NCBI RefSeq assembly: GCF_025860405.1
Contig: NZ_CP063785.1
Location: 1,922,001-1,986,000, forward strand
DNA length: 64,000 bases
Direction of reading: 5' to 3'
DNA from: Tolypothrix sp. PCC 7712
GTDB taxonomy: Bacteria > Cyanobacteriota > Cyanobacteriia > Cyanobacteriales > Nostocaceae
Of the stretch, positions 26,665-36,147 are shown piece by piece. The notes beneath the pieces were generated by a model. That model did not search any database and was not told where the DNA came from. It worked only from the letters and a program-made list of their open reading frames with translations. The position numbers were made by a program, and so were the translations under genes. Numbering within the stretch: the first letter of the stretch is position 1; the number at the start of each line of letters is the position of its first letter.

Positions 26665-26991
26665 ATGAGTAACCCCCTTTTACAAGCTTTCTTTGTCGGG
26701 AGAGCAGTTGCTGAAGTAGTGAACGAACGCTTAGAAGTCGCTTTGACTGATGCTTTGAGCGAAATTGGCAAATTTGACGCTGAAGCGAGAGAACAGTTAC
26801 GCCAGTTCACAGATGAGGTGCTAGAACGGGCAAATCGCGCAGCTGAGGCTGCTGGTACTGGTCAGTCTACTACAGTGCGTGGCCCCAGTGGCTCTGACCC
26901 TGTTGATTTGCAAGCGATGATTGATGAACTACGGGCAGAAATCGCTTTATTACGTACTGAATTACAAAAGTATCGTAGTAGTTCTGTGTAA
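26665..26991 (+). CDS. Conserved cyanobacterial/plastid-type small helical protein
   Basis: 108 residues, all-helical: hydrophobic N-terminus MSNPLLQAFFVGRAVAEVVN, then long amphipathic helices (FDAEAREQLRQFTDEVLERA), a short Gly/Ser/Thr linker and a C-terminal coiled coil (MIDELRAEIALLRTELQKYR). The layout resembles the DUF6825-type family conserved in cyanobacteria and plants and, loosely, phasin-like granule proteins. I cannot assign a function. The gene lies 117 bp upstream of a short repeat block before the ABC1 kinase gene and may be co-expressed with it. Confidence 0.75.
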   Translation: MSNPLLQAFFVGRAVAEVVNERLEVALTDALSEIGKFDAEAREQLRQFTDEVLERANRAAEAAGTGQSTTVRGPSGSDPVDLQAMIDELRAEIALLRTELQKYRSSSV

Positions 26992-27027
26992 AAGCTGCGA
27001 ACAATCCACTAGGAAGCATATTTTAGT

Positions 27028-27075
27028 CATTGGTCATTAGTCATTAGTCATTAGTCATTAGTTATTAGTCACGAG
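27028..27075. repeat. Short repeat block (TTAGTCA)
   Basis: About five copies of TTAGTCA between the small helical protein gene and the ABC1 kinase gene. Confidence 0.85.
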
Positions 27076-27185
27076 ACAAATGACACCTGACAACGGACAA
27101 ATGACATTTGATCGCAAACATTTTAGGAATCAGAGTGTCTTTTCTTCCAAGTGATTCGGTGACAAACCAACGGTACGCAAACAAT

Positions 27186-28871
27186 ATGGAAAAAGGTTAT
27201 TCGGATAAGGCATACCGTTGGAATCGTGAAAACTATTCTAGCCGACGGCGTTTTATTGATATTTGGTCGTTTGTTTTGACCTTAATGTTCAAGCTTTGGC
27301 GATACAACAAAGCTTGGAGTTATCCTGGTGGGATGACAGAGGCCAAGCAAGCTGCAAGGCGCAAAGCACAGGCAATTTGGATTCGTAACACCCTGCTAGA
27401 TTTAGGGCCTACCTTTATTAAAGTAGGGCAATTATTTTCCACCCGTGCTGATATTTTCCCGGTCGAATATGTAGACGAACTAGCAAAGTTACAAGACAAA
27501 GTACCCGCCTTTAGTTATGAGCAAGTAGAGGCGATTATTGAGCGAGAACTAGGTAAGAAAATTCCGGAACTGTTCCAGAGTTTTGATCCGGTTCCGCTAG
27601 CGGCTGCTAGTTTGGGACAAGTACATAAAGCCATCTTATATACAGGCGAAGCAGTTGTTGTCAAAGTACAACGTCCAGGACTGAAAAAATTATTTGAAAT
27701 AGATTTACAAATTCTTAAGGGAATTGCCCGTTATTTTCAAAACCATCCTAAATGGGGACGGGGGCGAGATTGGATTGGAATTTACGAAGAATGTTGTCGC
27801 ATTCTTTGGGAAGAAATTGATTACCTCAATGAAGGGCGTAACGCTGATAGTTTTCGGCGTAACTTTCGCGGCTATGAGTGGGTGAAAGTACCGAGGGTAC
27901 ATTGGCGTTATACTTCGTCGCGAGTACTGACCTTGGAATATGTTCCTGGCATTAAAATTAGCCAATATGAAGCATTAGAAGCTGCGGGTTTAGACCGCAA
28001 GGTGATTGCCCGTCAAGGTGCCCAAGCATACCTAATTCAACTGCTCAATAATGGGTTTTTCCATGCCGATCCGCACCCAGGAAATATAGCTGTTGGCCCA
28101 AATGGCGACTTAATATTTTACGATTTCGGCATGATGGGGCGGATAAAATCTAACATCCGCGAAGGGCTAATGGAAACGCTGTTTGGGATTGCCCAAAAAG
28201 ATGGCGATCGCGTTGTCCAATCCCTGATCGACTTAGGAGCGATCGCACCAACCGATGATATGGGGCCAGTGCGGCGTTCTGTCCAGTATATGCTGGATAA
28301 TTTCATGGATAAGCCGTTTGAAAATCAATCAGTGGCGGCAATCAGTGACGACCTGTACGAAATAGCTTATAATCAACCATTTAGATTTCCAGCAACCTTC
28401 ACTTTTGTGATGCGAGCTTTTTCTACTCTTGAGGGAGTCGGCAAGGGCTTAGATCCAGAATTTAATTTTATGGAAGTTGCTAAACCATATGCAATGCAGC
28501 TGATGACCGATATGAATGGTTCTGAGGGCAATAGCTTCCTCAATGAATTAAGCCGTCAAGCAGTTCAAGTTAGTACCACTGCTTTTGGGTTACCCCGGAG
28601 ACTAGAAGATACACTAGAAAAGCTAGAGCGAGGTGACATGCGTATGCGAGTCCGTTCTCTAGAAACTGAACGCTTACTGAGGCGACAAAGTAATATTCAG
28701 ATAGGTATTAGTTACGCTCTCCTCGTCAGTGGATTTACGCTTTCAGGTACGATTTTATTGGTGAATCATTATGTATTGTTAGCAGTATTAGCAGGCTTAA
28801 TTGCAGCGGCGATCGCAGTACTACTTATCCGCTTACTTTTACGTCTCGAACGTTATGAACGTATGTATTAA
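27186..28871 (+). CDS. ABC1/UbiB atypical kinase
   Basis: 561 residues from ATG 27186; a TTG at 27108 would add 26 residues of poor character. ABC1K hallmarks: KVGQLFSTRADIFP (KxGQ motif, about residue 79), the Ala-rich nucleotide loop AAASLGQVHKA, VVKVQRPGL with the active-site Lys, catalytic DPHPGNIAV and metal-binding YDFGMMG (about 312). Two C-terminal transmembrane segments (ALLVSGFTLSGTILLVNHY and a following LLAVLAGLIAAAIAVLLI) anchor it. Members support quinone/prenyl-lipid metabolism in cyanobacteria and plastids. The PP2C gene starts 17 bp after its stop, suggesting a two-gene transcription unit. Confidence 0.93.
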   Translation: MEKGYSDKAYRWNRENYSSRRRFIDIWSFVLTLMFKLWRYNKAWSYPGGMTEAKQAARRKAQAIWIRNTLLDLGPTFIKVGQLFSTRADIFPVEYVDELAKLQDKVPAFSYEQVEAIIERELGKKIPELFQSFDPVPLAAASLGQVHKAILYTGEAVVVKVQRPGLKKLFEIDLQILKGIARYFQNHPKWGRGRDWIGIYEECCRILWEEIDYLNEGRNADSFRRNFRGYEWVKVPRVHWRYTSSRVLTLEYVPGIKISQYEALEAAGLDRKVIARQGAQAYLIQLLNNGFFHADPHPGNIAVGPNGDLIFYDFGMMGRIKSNIREGLMETLFGIAQKDGDRVVQSLIDLGAIAPTDDMGPVRRSVQYMLDNFMDKPFENQSVAAISDDLYEIAYNQPFRFPATFTFVMRAFSTLEGVGKGLDPEFNFMEVAKPYAMQLMTDMNGSEGNSFLNELSRQAVQVSTTAFGLPRRLEDTLEKLERGDMRMRVRSLETERLLRRQSNIQIGISYALLVSGFTLSGTILLVNHYVLLAVLAGLIAAAIAVLLIRLLLRLERYERMY

Positions 28872-28888
28872 TGTTGCAGTAAAAATTT

Positions 28889-29620
28889 ATGAAACTTAAC
28901 TTCGCGGGTCTGAGCGATCCGGGACTGATTCGTTCTAATAACCAAGATTCCTACTATATCGACCCAGAGAAACGATTTTGTATCGTTGCTGATGGGATGG
29001 GTGGTCATGCAGGCGGAGAGGAAGCTAGTCGCATCGCTACGCAGGAAATTCAAGCTTATTTAGCAGAAAATTGGCAAACTTCTCAGTCGGCTCAAGAATT
29101 ACTCGTACAAGCTTTGTGGCGCGCTAATGAGGCAATTTTGCAGGATCAGCAAAATGCTCCAGAACGCGCTGATATGGGGACAACGGCTGTAGTCGTGGTT
29201 TTCCGACAATCCGAGTCTCCTTGGTGCGCTCATGTTGGCGACTCCCGGCTTTATCGCTGGCGCGGCTCACATTTAGAACAAATTACAGAAGATCATACTT
29301 GGGTCGCCAGAGCAATTAAACTGGGCGATATTACTTTTGAAGAAGCACGGGTTCATCCCTTTCGCCATGTTTTATCAAGGTGTTTAGGGCGCGAGGACTT
29401 ACATCAAATTGACGTGCAACCAGTAGACTTGATGGTAGGCGATCGCTTACTTTTATGCAGTGACGGTCTCACAGAAGAATTGGCAGATCAAAAAATTGCT
29501 GACTGTCTGCAAGACAACTCTGTCTTAGATAAGGCTGTTTACTCTCTAGTTGAGGCTGCTAAGGCTCACGGCGGACATGATAATATTACAGTCGCGCTCG
29601 TGGCAGTAGAGGAAAATTAA
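28889..29620 (+). CDS. PP2C-type Ser/Thr protein phosphatase
   Basis: 243 residues, the usual size of a minimal bacterial PP2C (PPM). Metal-binding and catalytic motifs are intact: ADGMGGHAGGEEAS, DMGTTAVVVV, AHVGDSRLYRW, EDHTW, LLLCSDGLTEEL and the final GGHDNITVAL. Substrates would be phosphorylated Ser/Thr proteins. The short 17-bp gap to the ABC1 kinase gene suggests the pair is co-transcribed, but no functional link follows automatically. The unlinked Ser/Thr kinase at 31138-32673 is another candidate partner. Confidence 0.94.
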   Translation: MKLNFAGLSDPGLIRSNNQDSYYIDPEKRFCIVADGMGGHAGGEEASRIATQEIQAYLAENWQTSQSAQELLVQALWRANEAILQDQQNAPERADMGTTAVVVVFRQSESPWCAHVGDSRLYRWRGSHLEQITEDHTWVARAIKLGDITFEEARVHPFRHVLSRCLGREDLHQIDVQPVDLMVGDRLLLCSDGLTEELADQKIADCLQDNSVLDKAVYSLVEAAKAHGGHDNITVALVAVEEN

Positions 29621-30504
29621 CGAGATCAAAGTCAAACAATTTGGAATTTGAGGTGTGCGCTAGGGAAGCTTCAAAGGCTCTTGTCGCCAACAGAGATGCA
29701 AGCATCAGCTCGCTTAAAATTAGGATTGCTAGAGGCTACGCCAACGCCAAGAGTGAGTACTGAGCATTTTTGAGATTGGCTGTAATAGCCCAACAAAAAA
29801 ATACAGCTTCGAGATTTTAGATTAGTTACCTCCACATTCCGGCTGAAACTAAAAATAATCTAAAATCTTCAATCGCTATGTTAAAATTCCGAATTTCCAA
29901 TAGTAGGAGTTGTAGATGGGCAATAAGGGTGAATAGTTAAGGGTTAAAGGTTTTTCTTGTCCTCTTTCGCCTTTCCTATGTTCTCCTGACCATTTTTGGT
30001 AAATATACTCAGCAATTGTTCAGCCTGAGCATTTTTCCTATTTACTACTTGATAAAAATGTTTTTAAGCTTCCAACTGACCAGAAGGATGCTGAAGTTGC
30101 ACAATTTGTCAAATTGACATCTTGCGCTTAATGCGGTATAGCGAATATAATTTACGCCAACTCCTTTCACTTCTCATTTAATCTTGTGTTAAGCGAGATA
30201 GTAGGAGAATTAAGGCGTTTAACCCAATAGGGTTTATCAACAGCCAAAACAGGCGAAAACTACCGAGGTAGACTTCGGTTCTATACCAGTAGACTTAGGT
30301 TGTATATCAGCCAACCAAAAACTAACCCATAAGTTAGTGGGCAAAATCAATCCATTAGGGGTGGGCAATTCGTCAAACAATTGTTATCTTTCTTAATATC
30401 AGAAGAACAAAAGTGTAACGAACTCCAGTCCCAAGGATTTTACTTTTACAGCTTCTGCAACCTAAACAAACATAACCTTTACGCGTTTCTTTTTGGAGTT
30501 AAAT
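29621..30504. other. Long gene-free leader/promoter region of nblA
   Basis: About 880 bp with no supported ORF. It includes a block with two tandem 21-bp repeats (30268-30309, separate entry), hairpins such as ACTAACCCATAAGTTAGT (30328-30345) and a repeated GTGGGCAA (two copies near 30337-30370). Such a long leader fits a gene with complex control, as expected for nblA. Confidence 0.6.
30268..30309 (+). promoter_or_regulatory. Tandem 21-bp direct repeat upstream of nblA
   Basis: Two head-to-tail 21-bp units, GTAGACTT(C/A)GGTT(C/G)TATA(C/T)CA, at 30268-30288 and 30289-30309, with only three mismatches. They lie 196 bp before the nblA start. Two turns of DNA per unit fits tandem binding of a regulator on one face. 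No factor is identified; a perfect NtcA box (GTA-N8-TAC) was not seen here. Confidence 0.45.
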
Positions 30505-30702
30505 ATGAGTAACCCAATCGAATTATCCTTAGAACAACAATTCAGCATCCGCTCTTTCGCTACTCAAGTACAGCACATGAGCCATGACCAAGCTAAAGAC
30601 TTTTTAGTTAAGCTGTATGAGCAAATGGTAGTACGTGAAGCAACCTACCAAGAGTTACTTAAGCACCAATGGGGCTTAGATTCAGGCTCCACTTTGGCAT
30701 AG
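30505..30702 (+). CDS. nblA: Phycobilisome degradation protein NblA
   Basis: 65 residues from ATG 30505 with RBS TGGAGTT. The sequence MSNPIELSLEQQFSIRSFAT, then QVQHMSHDQAKDFLVKLYEQ and a C-terminal MVVREATYQELLKHQWG is the standard NblA fold of two helices that dimerise. NblA recruits phycobiliproteins to the Clp protease so phycobilisomes are dismantled in nitrogen or sulfur starvation. A hairpin follows at 30730-30758. The upstream region is unusually long, see the regulatory entry. Confidence 0.96.
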   Translation: MSNPIELSLEQQFSIRSFATQVQHMSHDQAKDFLVKLYEQMVVREATYQELLKHQWGLDSGSTLA

Positions 30703-30729
30703 ATTCTTTTCTAATGTCGCAGTGGGCGA

Positions 30730-30758
30730 CCTCCTTCTCTTGCTCGGTTCCAAGGAGG
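30730..30758 (+). terminator. Hairpin after nblA
   Basis: CCTCCTT (30730-30736) pairs with AAGGAGG (30752-30758), 28 bp after the nblA stop. There is no strong T-run, so it may be an mRNA 3' stabiliser as much as a terminator. The rest of 30759-31137 is A+T-rich with no gene. Confidence 0.55.
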
Positions 30759-31137
30759 AAAGGAGCTGGGGATGCAGGGGCGTCAACTTCGATAGGCAAT
30801 CTCTAAACTTGACAACACAAAGACAATTTATTGGAGCCTTGAGGCTAAATTCACTATGAACCTTAGCGCAGCTAATTTACTGTCAGCTACCAATAAGCAT
30901 ACTTATCTATACTTCTTGAGAATCCACTTCACTTTGTAAATACTACAATGTATTTTTTGTAGATATTCATACAAAATTCGATTCTCCAAGTCTTACCGTA
31001 GCCCATTATATTTTTTCTAAATACAACTTACAACTATATATAGATTTTTATTAACAAAAGTTAACATAATTATTTGCAGTACTTTTAATAATACATAAGT
31101 TATGTAAATTACAAATTATTTAGCTAGAAATGTCAAA

Positions 31138-32673
31138 TCAGGAGCTAGTATTCATTCCTTCTAGCTTTGCCAGAATCATCGGCTTAATTTTTTCGTACTC
31201 GCGTTTAAGAAGCGTTTTACTCATTTGCGGTTCAGCCGAAGAAACCATAACTTGACTGCTGTTGACCCACTCCAGCAGCTTTTGGCATTGGGCTGGCGCT
31301 ATAGTAGAAACTAGCATGTGAGAACAGCTACCTGGTAATTCCCTAGCAAAAAATAACAAGCGATAAGAACCTGTTTGCCCCATGAGATTGGCTATTTCTT
31401 GACCCAGATTAGTTTTGAGATCTAGGTAGTAAGGTAACCATTTAGCACCATGTTGACGATTGTAGAGTACTGTAATCCACAGAGCCATAGGATGGGGAAC
31501 AGTAATAAATAAAAATTGATTGTAGCGTTTACAAACTAAGCGCTTTTGAATTTCCTCTTGCGGTAGCATCACCCATAGCGAAGGTACAACCCCAGCATTA
31601 GTGCGGATGGCTTGGGGGAACACAATATCGGCAATTGGTTTATTTTTAGGCCAAGAATAGATGGCAGGAATTTCACTAACTGCGCCAGATATTTGGGAAT
31701 TACCTTTTGTTTGTAACTCAGACTCAGATTTAGCCGTCGTCACATCAGCCACCGCATCAGTTTGTGGTAAAGACAGACGCGTATGAAAATGGTGTTCAAT
31801 ATCTGATAAAATATTGAGGATTTCACTGATATTTTGCGGGCGATCGCTTGGTGCTTTAGCAAGGCAATTCTTGACTAAATCCTCCAGCACCTTCGGTAAT
31901 TGTAAAGCTGGCGCTGCTTCTGCAAAAGCAATTGGCTCTTGATGACGATGCACTTTATACCATGCTCCAAATGAGGAAGTCGTTGGTACCAACGGCATTT
32001 TGCCTGTGAGCATTTCAAACATCATCACGCCCAAACTATAAATATCGGAGCGGTTGTCTAATTCTTTACCCTCCATTTGCTCTGGAGAAGAATAAGCCAA
32101 AGTACCTAAATAGTAGTTAGTAACATTACCATCTGATTGGAGTAACTTGGCAATCCCAAAATCGAGAACCTTCACCAATTCTCCAAAGCTAGCATCTTGA
32201 AGCACCAACATATTACTGGGCTTAATATCGCGATGGATAATTGGATAGATATGACCATCAACCAGAATGCCATCATGGGCGCATTGTAACCCCAAACAAA
32301 TCTGACGCGCCATACTCAAAAATCTTGGTACAGACAGATTTTGTAGGCGAATAATATTGCTTAAACTTTCTCCTTGTAGATATTCCATGACATAGAACGG
32401 TGTGTTCTTGTCGTCTAAGCCATAATCCATCACTCGGACAATATGAATACTTTTTTGTCCTAGTAAGGCACAAGTTTTAGCTTCACGTTCAAAACGTTCT
32501 TGCAATCGCATTTTTTCATTTTGAATTGACAAAGCTAGGAACTTCACTGCTACAGGTACTCCTCCCAACAAAACATCCTTAGCACGATAAACTCGGCCCA
32601 TTGCTCCAGTACCAATTAACTCTTGCAGCTGGTAGCGTTTGCTAAGTAGGCGACCAATGTTGGGATCTGGCAT
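31138..32673 (-). CDS. Serine/threonine protein kinase (Hanks type)
   Basis: 511 residues from ATG 32671-32673; a TTG eight codons upstream is the alternative. The N-terminal ~290 residues are a complete Hanks kinase: Gly loop GTGAMGRVYRA (21-31), VAVKF lysine, HRDIKPSN (about 145), LDFGIAKL and GTLAYSSPEQ. A linker (about 295-345) leads to a C-terminal ~170-residue domain (VFPQAIRTNAGVVPSLWVML, then LVCKRYNQFLFITVP) that I do not recognise and that may sense a ligand or bind substrate. No membrane segment is seen, so it is cytoplasmic. Substrates are unknown. Confidence 0.93.
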   Translation of the reverse strand: MPDPNIGRLLSKRYQLQELIGTGAMGRVYRAKDVLLGGVPVAVKFLALSIQNEKMRLQERFEREAKTCALLGQKSIHIVRVMDYGLDDKNTPFYVMEYLQGESLSNIIRLQNLSVPRFLSMARQICLGLQCAHDGILVDGHIYPIIHRDIKPSNMLVLQDASFGELVKVLDFGIAKLLQSDGNVTNYYLGTLAYSSPEQMEGKELDNRSDIYSLGVMMFEMLTGKMPLVPTTSSFGAWYKVHRHQEPIAFAEAAPALQLPKVLEDLVKNCLAKAPSDRPQNISEILNILSDIEHHFHTRLSLPQTDAVADVTTAKSESELQTKGNSQISGAVSEIPAIYSWPKNKPIADIVFPQAIRTNAGVVPSLWVMLPQEEIQKRLVCKRYNQFLFITVPHPMALWITVLYNRQHGAKWLPYYLDLKTNLGQEIANLMGQTGSYRLLFFARELPGSCSHMLVSTIAPAQCQKLLEWVNSSQVMVSSAEPQMSKTLLKREYEKIKPMILAKLEGMNTSS

Positions 32674-33540
32674 AGAAAATTTGGCTCCAATGTCCAAAAA
32701 TCGTGGGTGATTACTGTTTAAGATACAGGTTGTAGGTTTTACGTTTTAAAATTTCAATTTATTCAACAAAATTGGTAGAGTTACCCTGATCTTTGTACGA
32801 TTTTGCACTTTGCTGATGATTTAGTCTGCCCAATTTTGCTGGAACAAATAGCTGAAGATAAATATTGAATAAACCCTGGAAATTTACCACCTCAAAATGG
32901 AGGAAAGCAATAACCTACCTAGAGGTTATATAAATAGTGCAAATGTACTATATTAGAGCTTCCAGCTAGCTAGCGATCGCGCAAAGCTAGAAATTACTAT
33001 TGAATACCCACCAAGAGCATTGTGGCTCCCTTTTCAAGGAGGGTTGGGGGAACCCATAAGTGCTTAAAATTACAGCCAATCACTTTTCAAACAACCTCTT
33101 AGCCTTAAAATGAGATAGTATAGCTTACCGTTAATATGAATTCAGCCAATAAACCCTTTGAAGTTGCTTGAGTTTTTCAACAAATAATTGTAGGCAAGTC
33201 TATAAATACTGATGGCAGAATAAGCTTTTTGAATTTAGCTCAAGGAAGACTTTCCATTCACAAACGATAGGCTAGCATAAGAATGCCCGATTCGGAAAGG
33301 AGAATCTCTCAATAAATACGGAGAAAAACAAACTTGGCAAAGGAGTTTTTCTCTTCCTGGCTGTGGACTATAACTATTATTGGGAGAATTACAGCAGATT
33401 AAAGTATAAGATTCTGCTTAGAGCTTTTGCTTCTAAGACTCGCAACAACATCTCATATTGGATTACATCTGTCATAGCAGGGTCTTTTCTCGATGAGTGT
33501 GCTATCTTGAACTTGACAAAATTTATTTATTTTTATTCTG
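32674..33540. other. Intergenic region, mostly no gene
   Basis: About 870 bp, A+T-rich. Holds a common dispersed repeat around 33027-33053 (CTCCCTTTTCAAGGAGGG hairpin). An 83-codon frame at 33363-33614 is overlapped by the better-supported small membrane ORF at 33541 and is not accepted. Confidence 0.55.
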
Positions 33541-33711
33541 ATGATTTCTACATTGGTAATTATTGTTTGCCTTTGGGTAATCTTAAGTATTCCTCTAGCG
33601 CTATTTGTTGGTAGATTGCTATACGAAATTAATTTAAACTCGGAGAAACAAAGTAAAACTAATGAAGAAGAAAATCTTGCCAATCAACAAATTAAAGCCA
33701 AGATTAAGTGA
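33541..33711 (+). CDS. Possible small membrane protein (56 residues)
   Basis: ATG 33541 to TGA 33711. One N-terminal hydrophobic span (MISTLVIIVCLWVILSIPLA, then LFVG) is followed by a charged, helical tail (LNSEKQSKTNEEENLANQQI). The clean span-plus-polar-tail layout is typical of real small membrane proteins. There is no clear Shine-Dalgarno, and the sequence is too short for annotation pipelines. Function unknown. Confidence 0.42.
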   Translation: MISTLVIIVCLWVILSIPLALFVGRLLYEINLNSEKQSKTNEEENLANQQIKAKIK

Positions 33712-33795
33712 AATTAAATAGTTATTTTGCTAATTTTATTATCAAGTTAGTCATACATAGAATGACTATCTATAAGAATCATATCTAAGATATAA

Positions 33796-36147
33796 TTATT
33801 TTCGCCCGAGTAAAAGATAAGCGCTCATAAAACCTTTTCCTACAATTTCAATTTCACCCCGCTTTTCTAAAAAAAAGTCATTATATAAACGCTCATAAGT
33901 AATTTGTGATACTTGAATCTGCCCGGGTATTCCCTGTAATTCCATACAGCTAGAAAGCTGTACGGTTTCTCCCCAACGATGATAGTCGAATTTTTGTACC
34001 TGCATCATACTGACAATTAAGGGGCCGGTATGGATACCGATCCGGATGTTAAAGTTTTGGTGATGCTCGCTATTAAATAAGGCGATCGCAGTTTGCATAT
34101 CCAAAGCCATATGTGCGATCGCTTGAGCATGATCTGTACGTTGCATTGGCAATCCAGCTATTACTATATAAGCATCATTAATCCCCTGAATCTTCTGAAG
34201 ACTATAACGTTCACTCAGACTATCAAAAGCAGAAAAAATGGGATTGAGTAAGCTCACTAATTGCATTGCACTCATAGAAGTAGCAATTTCGCTTAAGCCA
34301 ATGATATCTGCAAACAAAACTGTAACTTCAACAAAATCTTTTGAAATTACTCCTGTTTCTGGTCTGGGAATGGCAATGTCTACTGGTGATATATTACTTA
34401 ATAAACGTTCAGTTTGTTCTTTTTGATTATAGAGTGCTTCTTGTGCTAATATCCTTTGAGTAATATTGCGGAAAATACCCCTAATTGCCACTGCCTTCCC
34501 TTCCACAAATTTACAGTTAATATTGCCTTCGAGAAATATTGTTTGACCATTCTTAGTAACAAATGCAGTTTGGACTTGTGCAAGCTTTTCTCCTGACATA
34601 ACGCTATAAAATTTTTGACGGCTGCGTTGGTGGAAATCAGGATGAATAATATCAAACAAAGTCAGATTAGCAATTTCAGATTCGCTATAGCCTAGAGTTT
34701 TTTGCCAGGCTTTATTGACATACAAAAACCGACCATAGGCATTTACAGACTGAATTAAATCGGTAACATTTTCAAATAAATCTCGATATCTTTCTTCACT
34801 TTCTACTAAAGCGGCTTCAGTTTGTTTGCATTTAATAAAATGACCAATTTGGTTACCAATCGAAACCATCATTTGTAAGAAGTCTATATCTTTTTGCAGC
34901 ACTTCTTTATTGAAAAAAACCATTACTCCTAAAATTTCATGGTCATCTACAATGGGAAAGCCAAACGCCGCATGCAATCCAGATTTAGCAGCTGGTTGCG
35001 ATCGCAGCAAGTCATCATCATCTGCAATATCCTTAATCCAAATTGGAGAACGTCTGGCCCAAATTCGACCTGGTAAACCTACACCAGTTTTATAAGTAGT
35101 TTGCCAAGTAATCGCTTTAAATTCTCGTACAGAAACTACTCTACTTGACCAGATTTCTATACATCTCAGGACTATATCGTGATTACTATGCCGTTTGATA
35201 GATCTACTGATATATTGATTTGGTGTCCATAGTTCTCCTAAATCCCAGCCTATAGTTTGGCAAATAGCTTGCAATATTTTTGGCATTGCCTCCTTTATGC
35301 TTTGGGATTCTGAAAGTATCCTGGTAATAGCATACTGAGCGCATATCCGCTGCTCTCGACGCTGACGGGCAGTAATATCCCGACCAATATAGACAATATC
35401 TTCTAAGCTACTTATATGATTAGGAAAAACTGAACAAGAAAAGGCTATTAACAGCTTCTCTCTTTTTTTTGTTCTACAAACAACTTCGATATTTGAGGAT
35501 TTATGGTGCGATAATGAATATTTTTTGATAACGTTTTGGAATAAAGCATAATCATCTATTATCAGAGAAATTGATTTTCCTATTAATTCTGCTTCAGTGA
35601 AACCAAATATTTTTTTTGTAGCTGTATTAATTTTTTTGATTTTACCCGAATTACTTGTTACTAGTAAGGCATCTGCCATTGAGCCAATAACTTGTTCCAT
35701 GTAATTCTTGTATGCTATTAATGTACTTGATAGCAGACTCGCTTCATGATATTTCTGTGCTAACTTCTGTTCAAATGCTAATCTATCAGTAACTTCTTCA
35801 ATCAGAATTAATAAACGATTTGCAGATTTAAAGTCGACTTGTTCGCTAATCACATATATATCTATATATATTTCATAATTATTATCCACGCAACGTCTAA
35901 TTCCTGGTAATTCAAATAATTCTTGTTCTCCTTTAAGGATAGATACCAAAATATCTTCCATGCCTATAAATTCAGGGAAACTTAGCCGGATATCCTTTCC
36001 TTGAATCACCTCTTCTGGTCGCTCGGCAAACTTGTGTACTTGCTCAGAATTATCTAAAATCTGAAAATTATGATCGAGTTCCAAGCGTTCAAATTTACGT
36101 GGAAATGAAGGTTGATTAAAAATCCGCTCTAATACCTGGTATTTCAT
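33796..36147 (-). CDS. PAS-PAS-GAF-PAS protein with a degenerate class III cyclase domain
   Basis: 783 residues from ATG 36145-36147. Domain order: an N-terminal PAS-like region (about 10-120); a PAS domain (about 150-265); a GAF domain (about 268-420); a PAS/PAC (about 449-575); and a class III nucleotide cyclase homology domain (about 600-783). In the cyclase domain the metal-binding Asp of VTVLFADIIGL and of INDAYIVIAG remain. The usual adenine-selecting Asp before WG is His (YHRWGETV), and the transition-state Asn and Arg (normally VN..SR) are Gln and Cys (VQLSSCME). It is therefore probably inactive or of altered activity, acting as a regulatory module. No membrane segment is visible. 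Chromophore binding by GAF is not evident. Confidence 0.85.
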   Translation of the reverse strand: MKYQVLERIFNQPSFPRKFERLELDHNFQILDNSEQVHKFAERPEEVIQGKDIRLSFPEFIGMEDILVSILKGEQELFELPGIRRCVDNNYEIYIDIYVISEQVDFKSANRLLILIEEVTDRLAFEQKLAQKYHEASLLSSTLIAYKNYMEQVIGSMADALLVTSNSGKIKKINTATKKIFGFTEAELIGKSISLIIDDYALFQNVIKKYSLSHHKSSNIEVVCRTKKREKLLIAFSCSVFPNHISSLEDIVYIGRDITARQRREQRICAQYAITRILSESQSIKEAMPKILQAICQTIGWDLGELWTPNQYISRSIKRHSNHDIVLRCIEIWSSRVVSVREFKAITWQTTYKTGVGLPGRIWARRSPIWIKDIADDDDLLRSQPAAKSGLHAAFGFPIVDDHEILGVMVFFNKEVLQKDIDFLQMMVSIGNQIGHFIKCKQTEAALVESEERYRDLFENVTDLIQSVNAYGRFLYVNKAWQKTLGYSESEIANLTLFDIIHPDFHQRSRQKFYSVMSGEKLAQVQTAFVTKNGQTIFLEGNINCKFVEGKAVAIRGIFRNITQRILAQEALYNQKEQTERLLSNISPVDIAIPRPETGVISKDFVEVTVLFADIIGLSEIATSMSAMQLVSLLNPIFSAFDSLSERYSLQKIQGINDAYIVIAGLPMQRTDHAQAIAHMALDMQTAIALFNSEHHQNFNIRIGIHTGPLIVSMMQVQKFDYHRWGETVQLSSCMELQGIPGQIQVSQITYERLYNDFFLEKRGEIEIVGKGFMSAYLLLGRK

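Noticed and set aside
29621..30504. NtcA-binding site upstream of nblA
   Set aside because: Searched for GTA-N8-TAC by eye and found no convincing match; not claimed.
33363..33614. 83-codon ORF in the kinase upstream region
   Set aside because: Overlaps the better-supported 56-residue membrane ORF in another frame; composition not protein-like.
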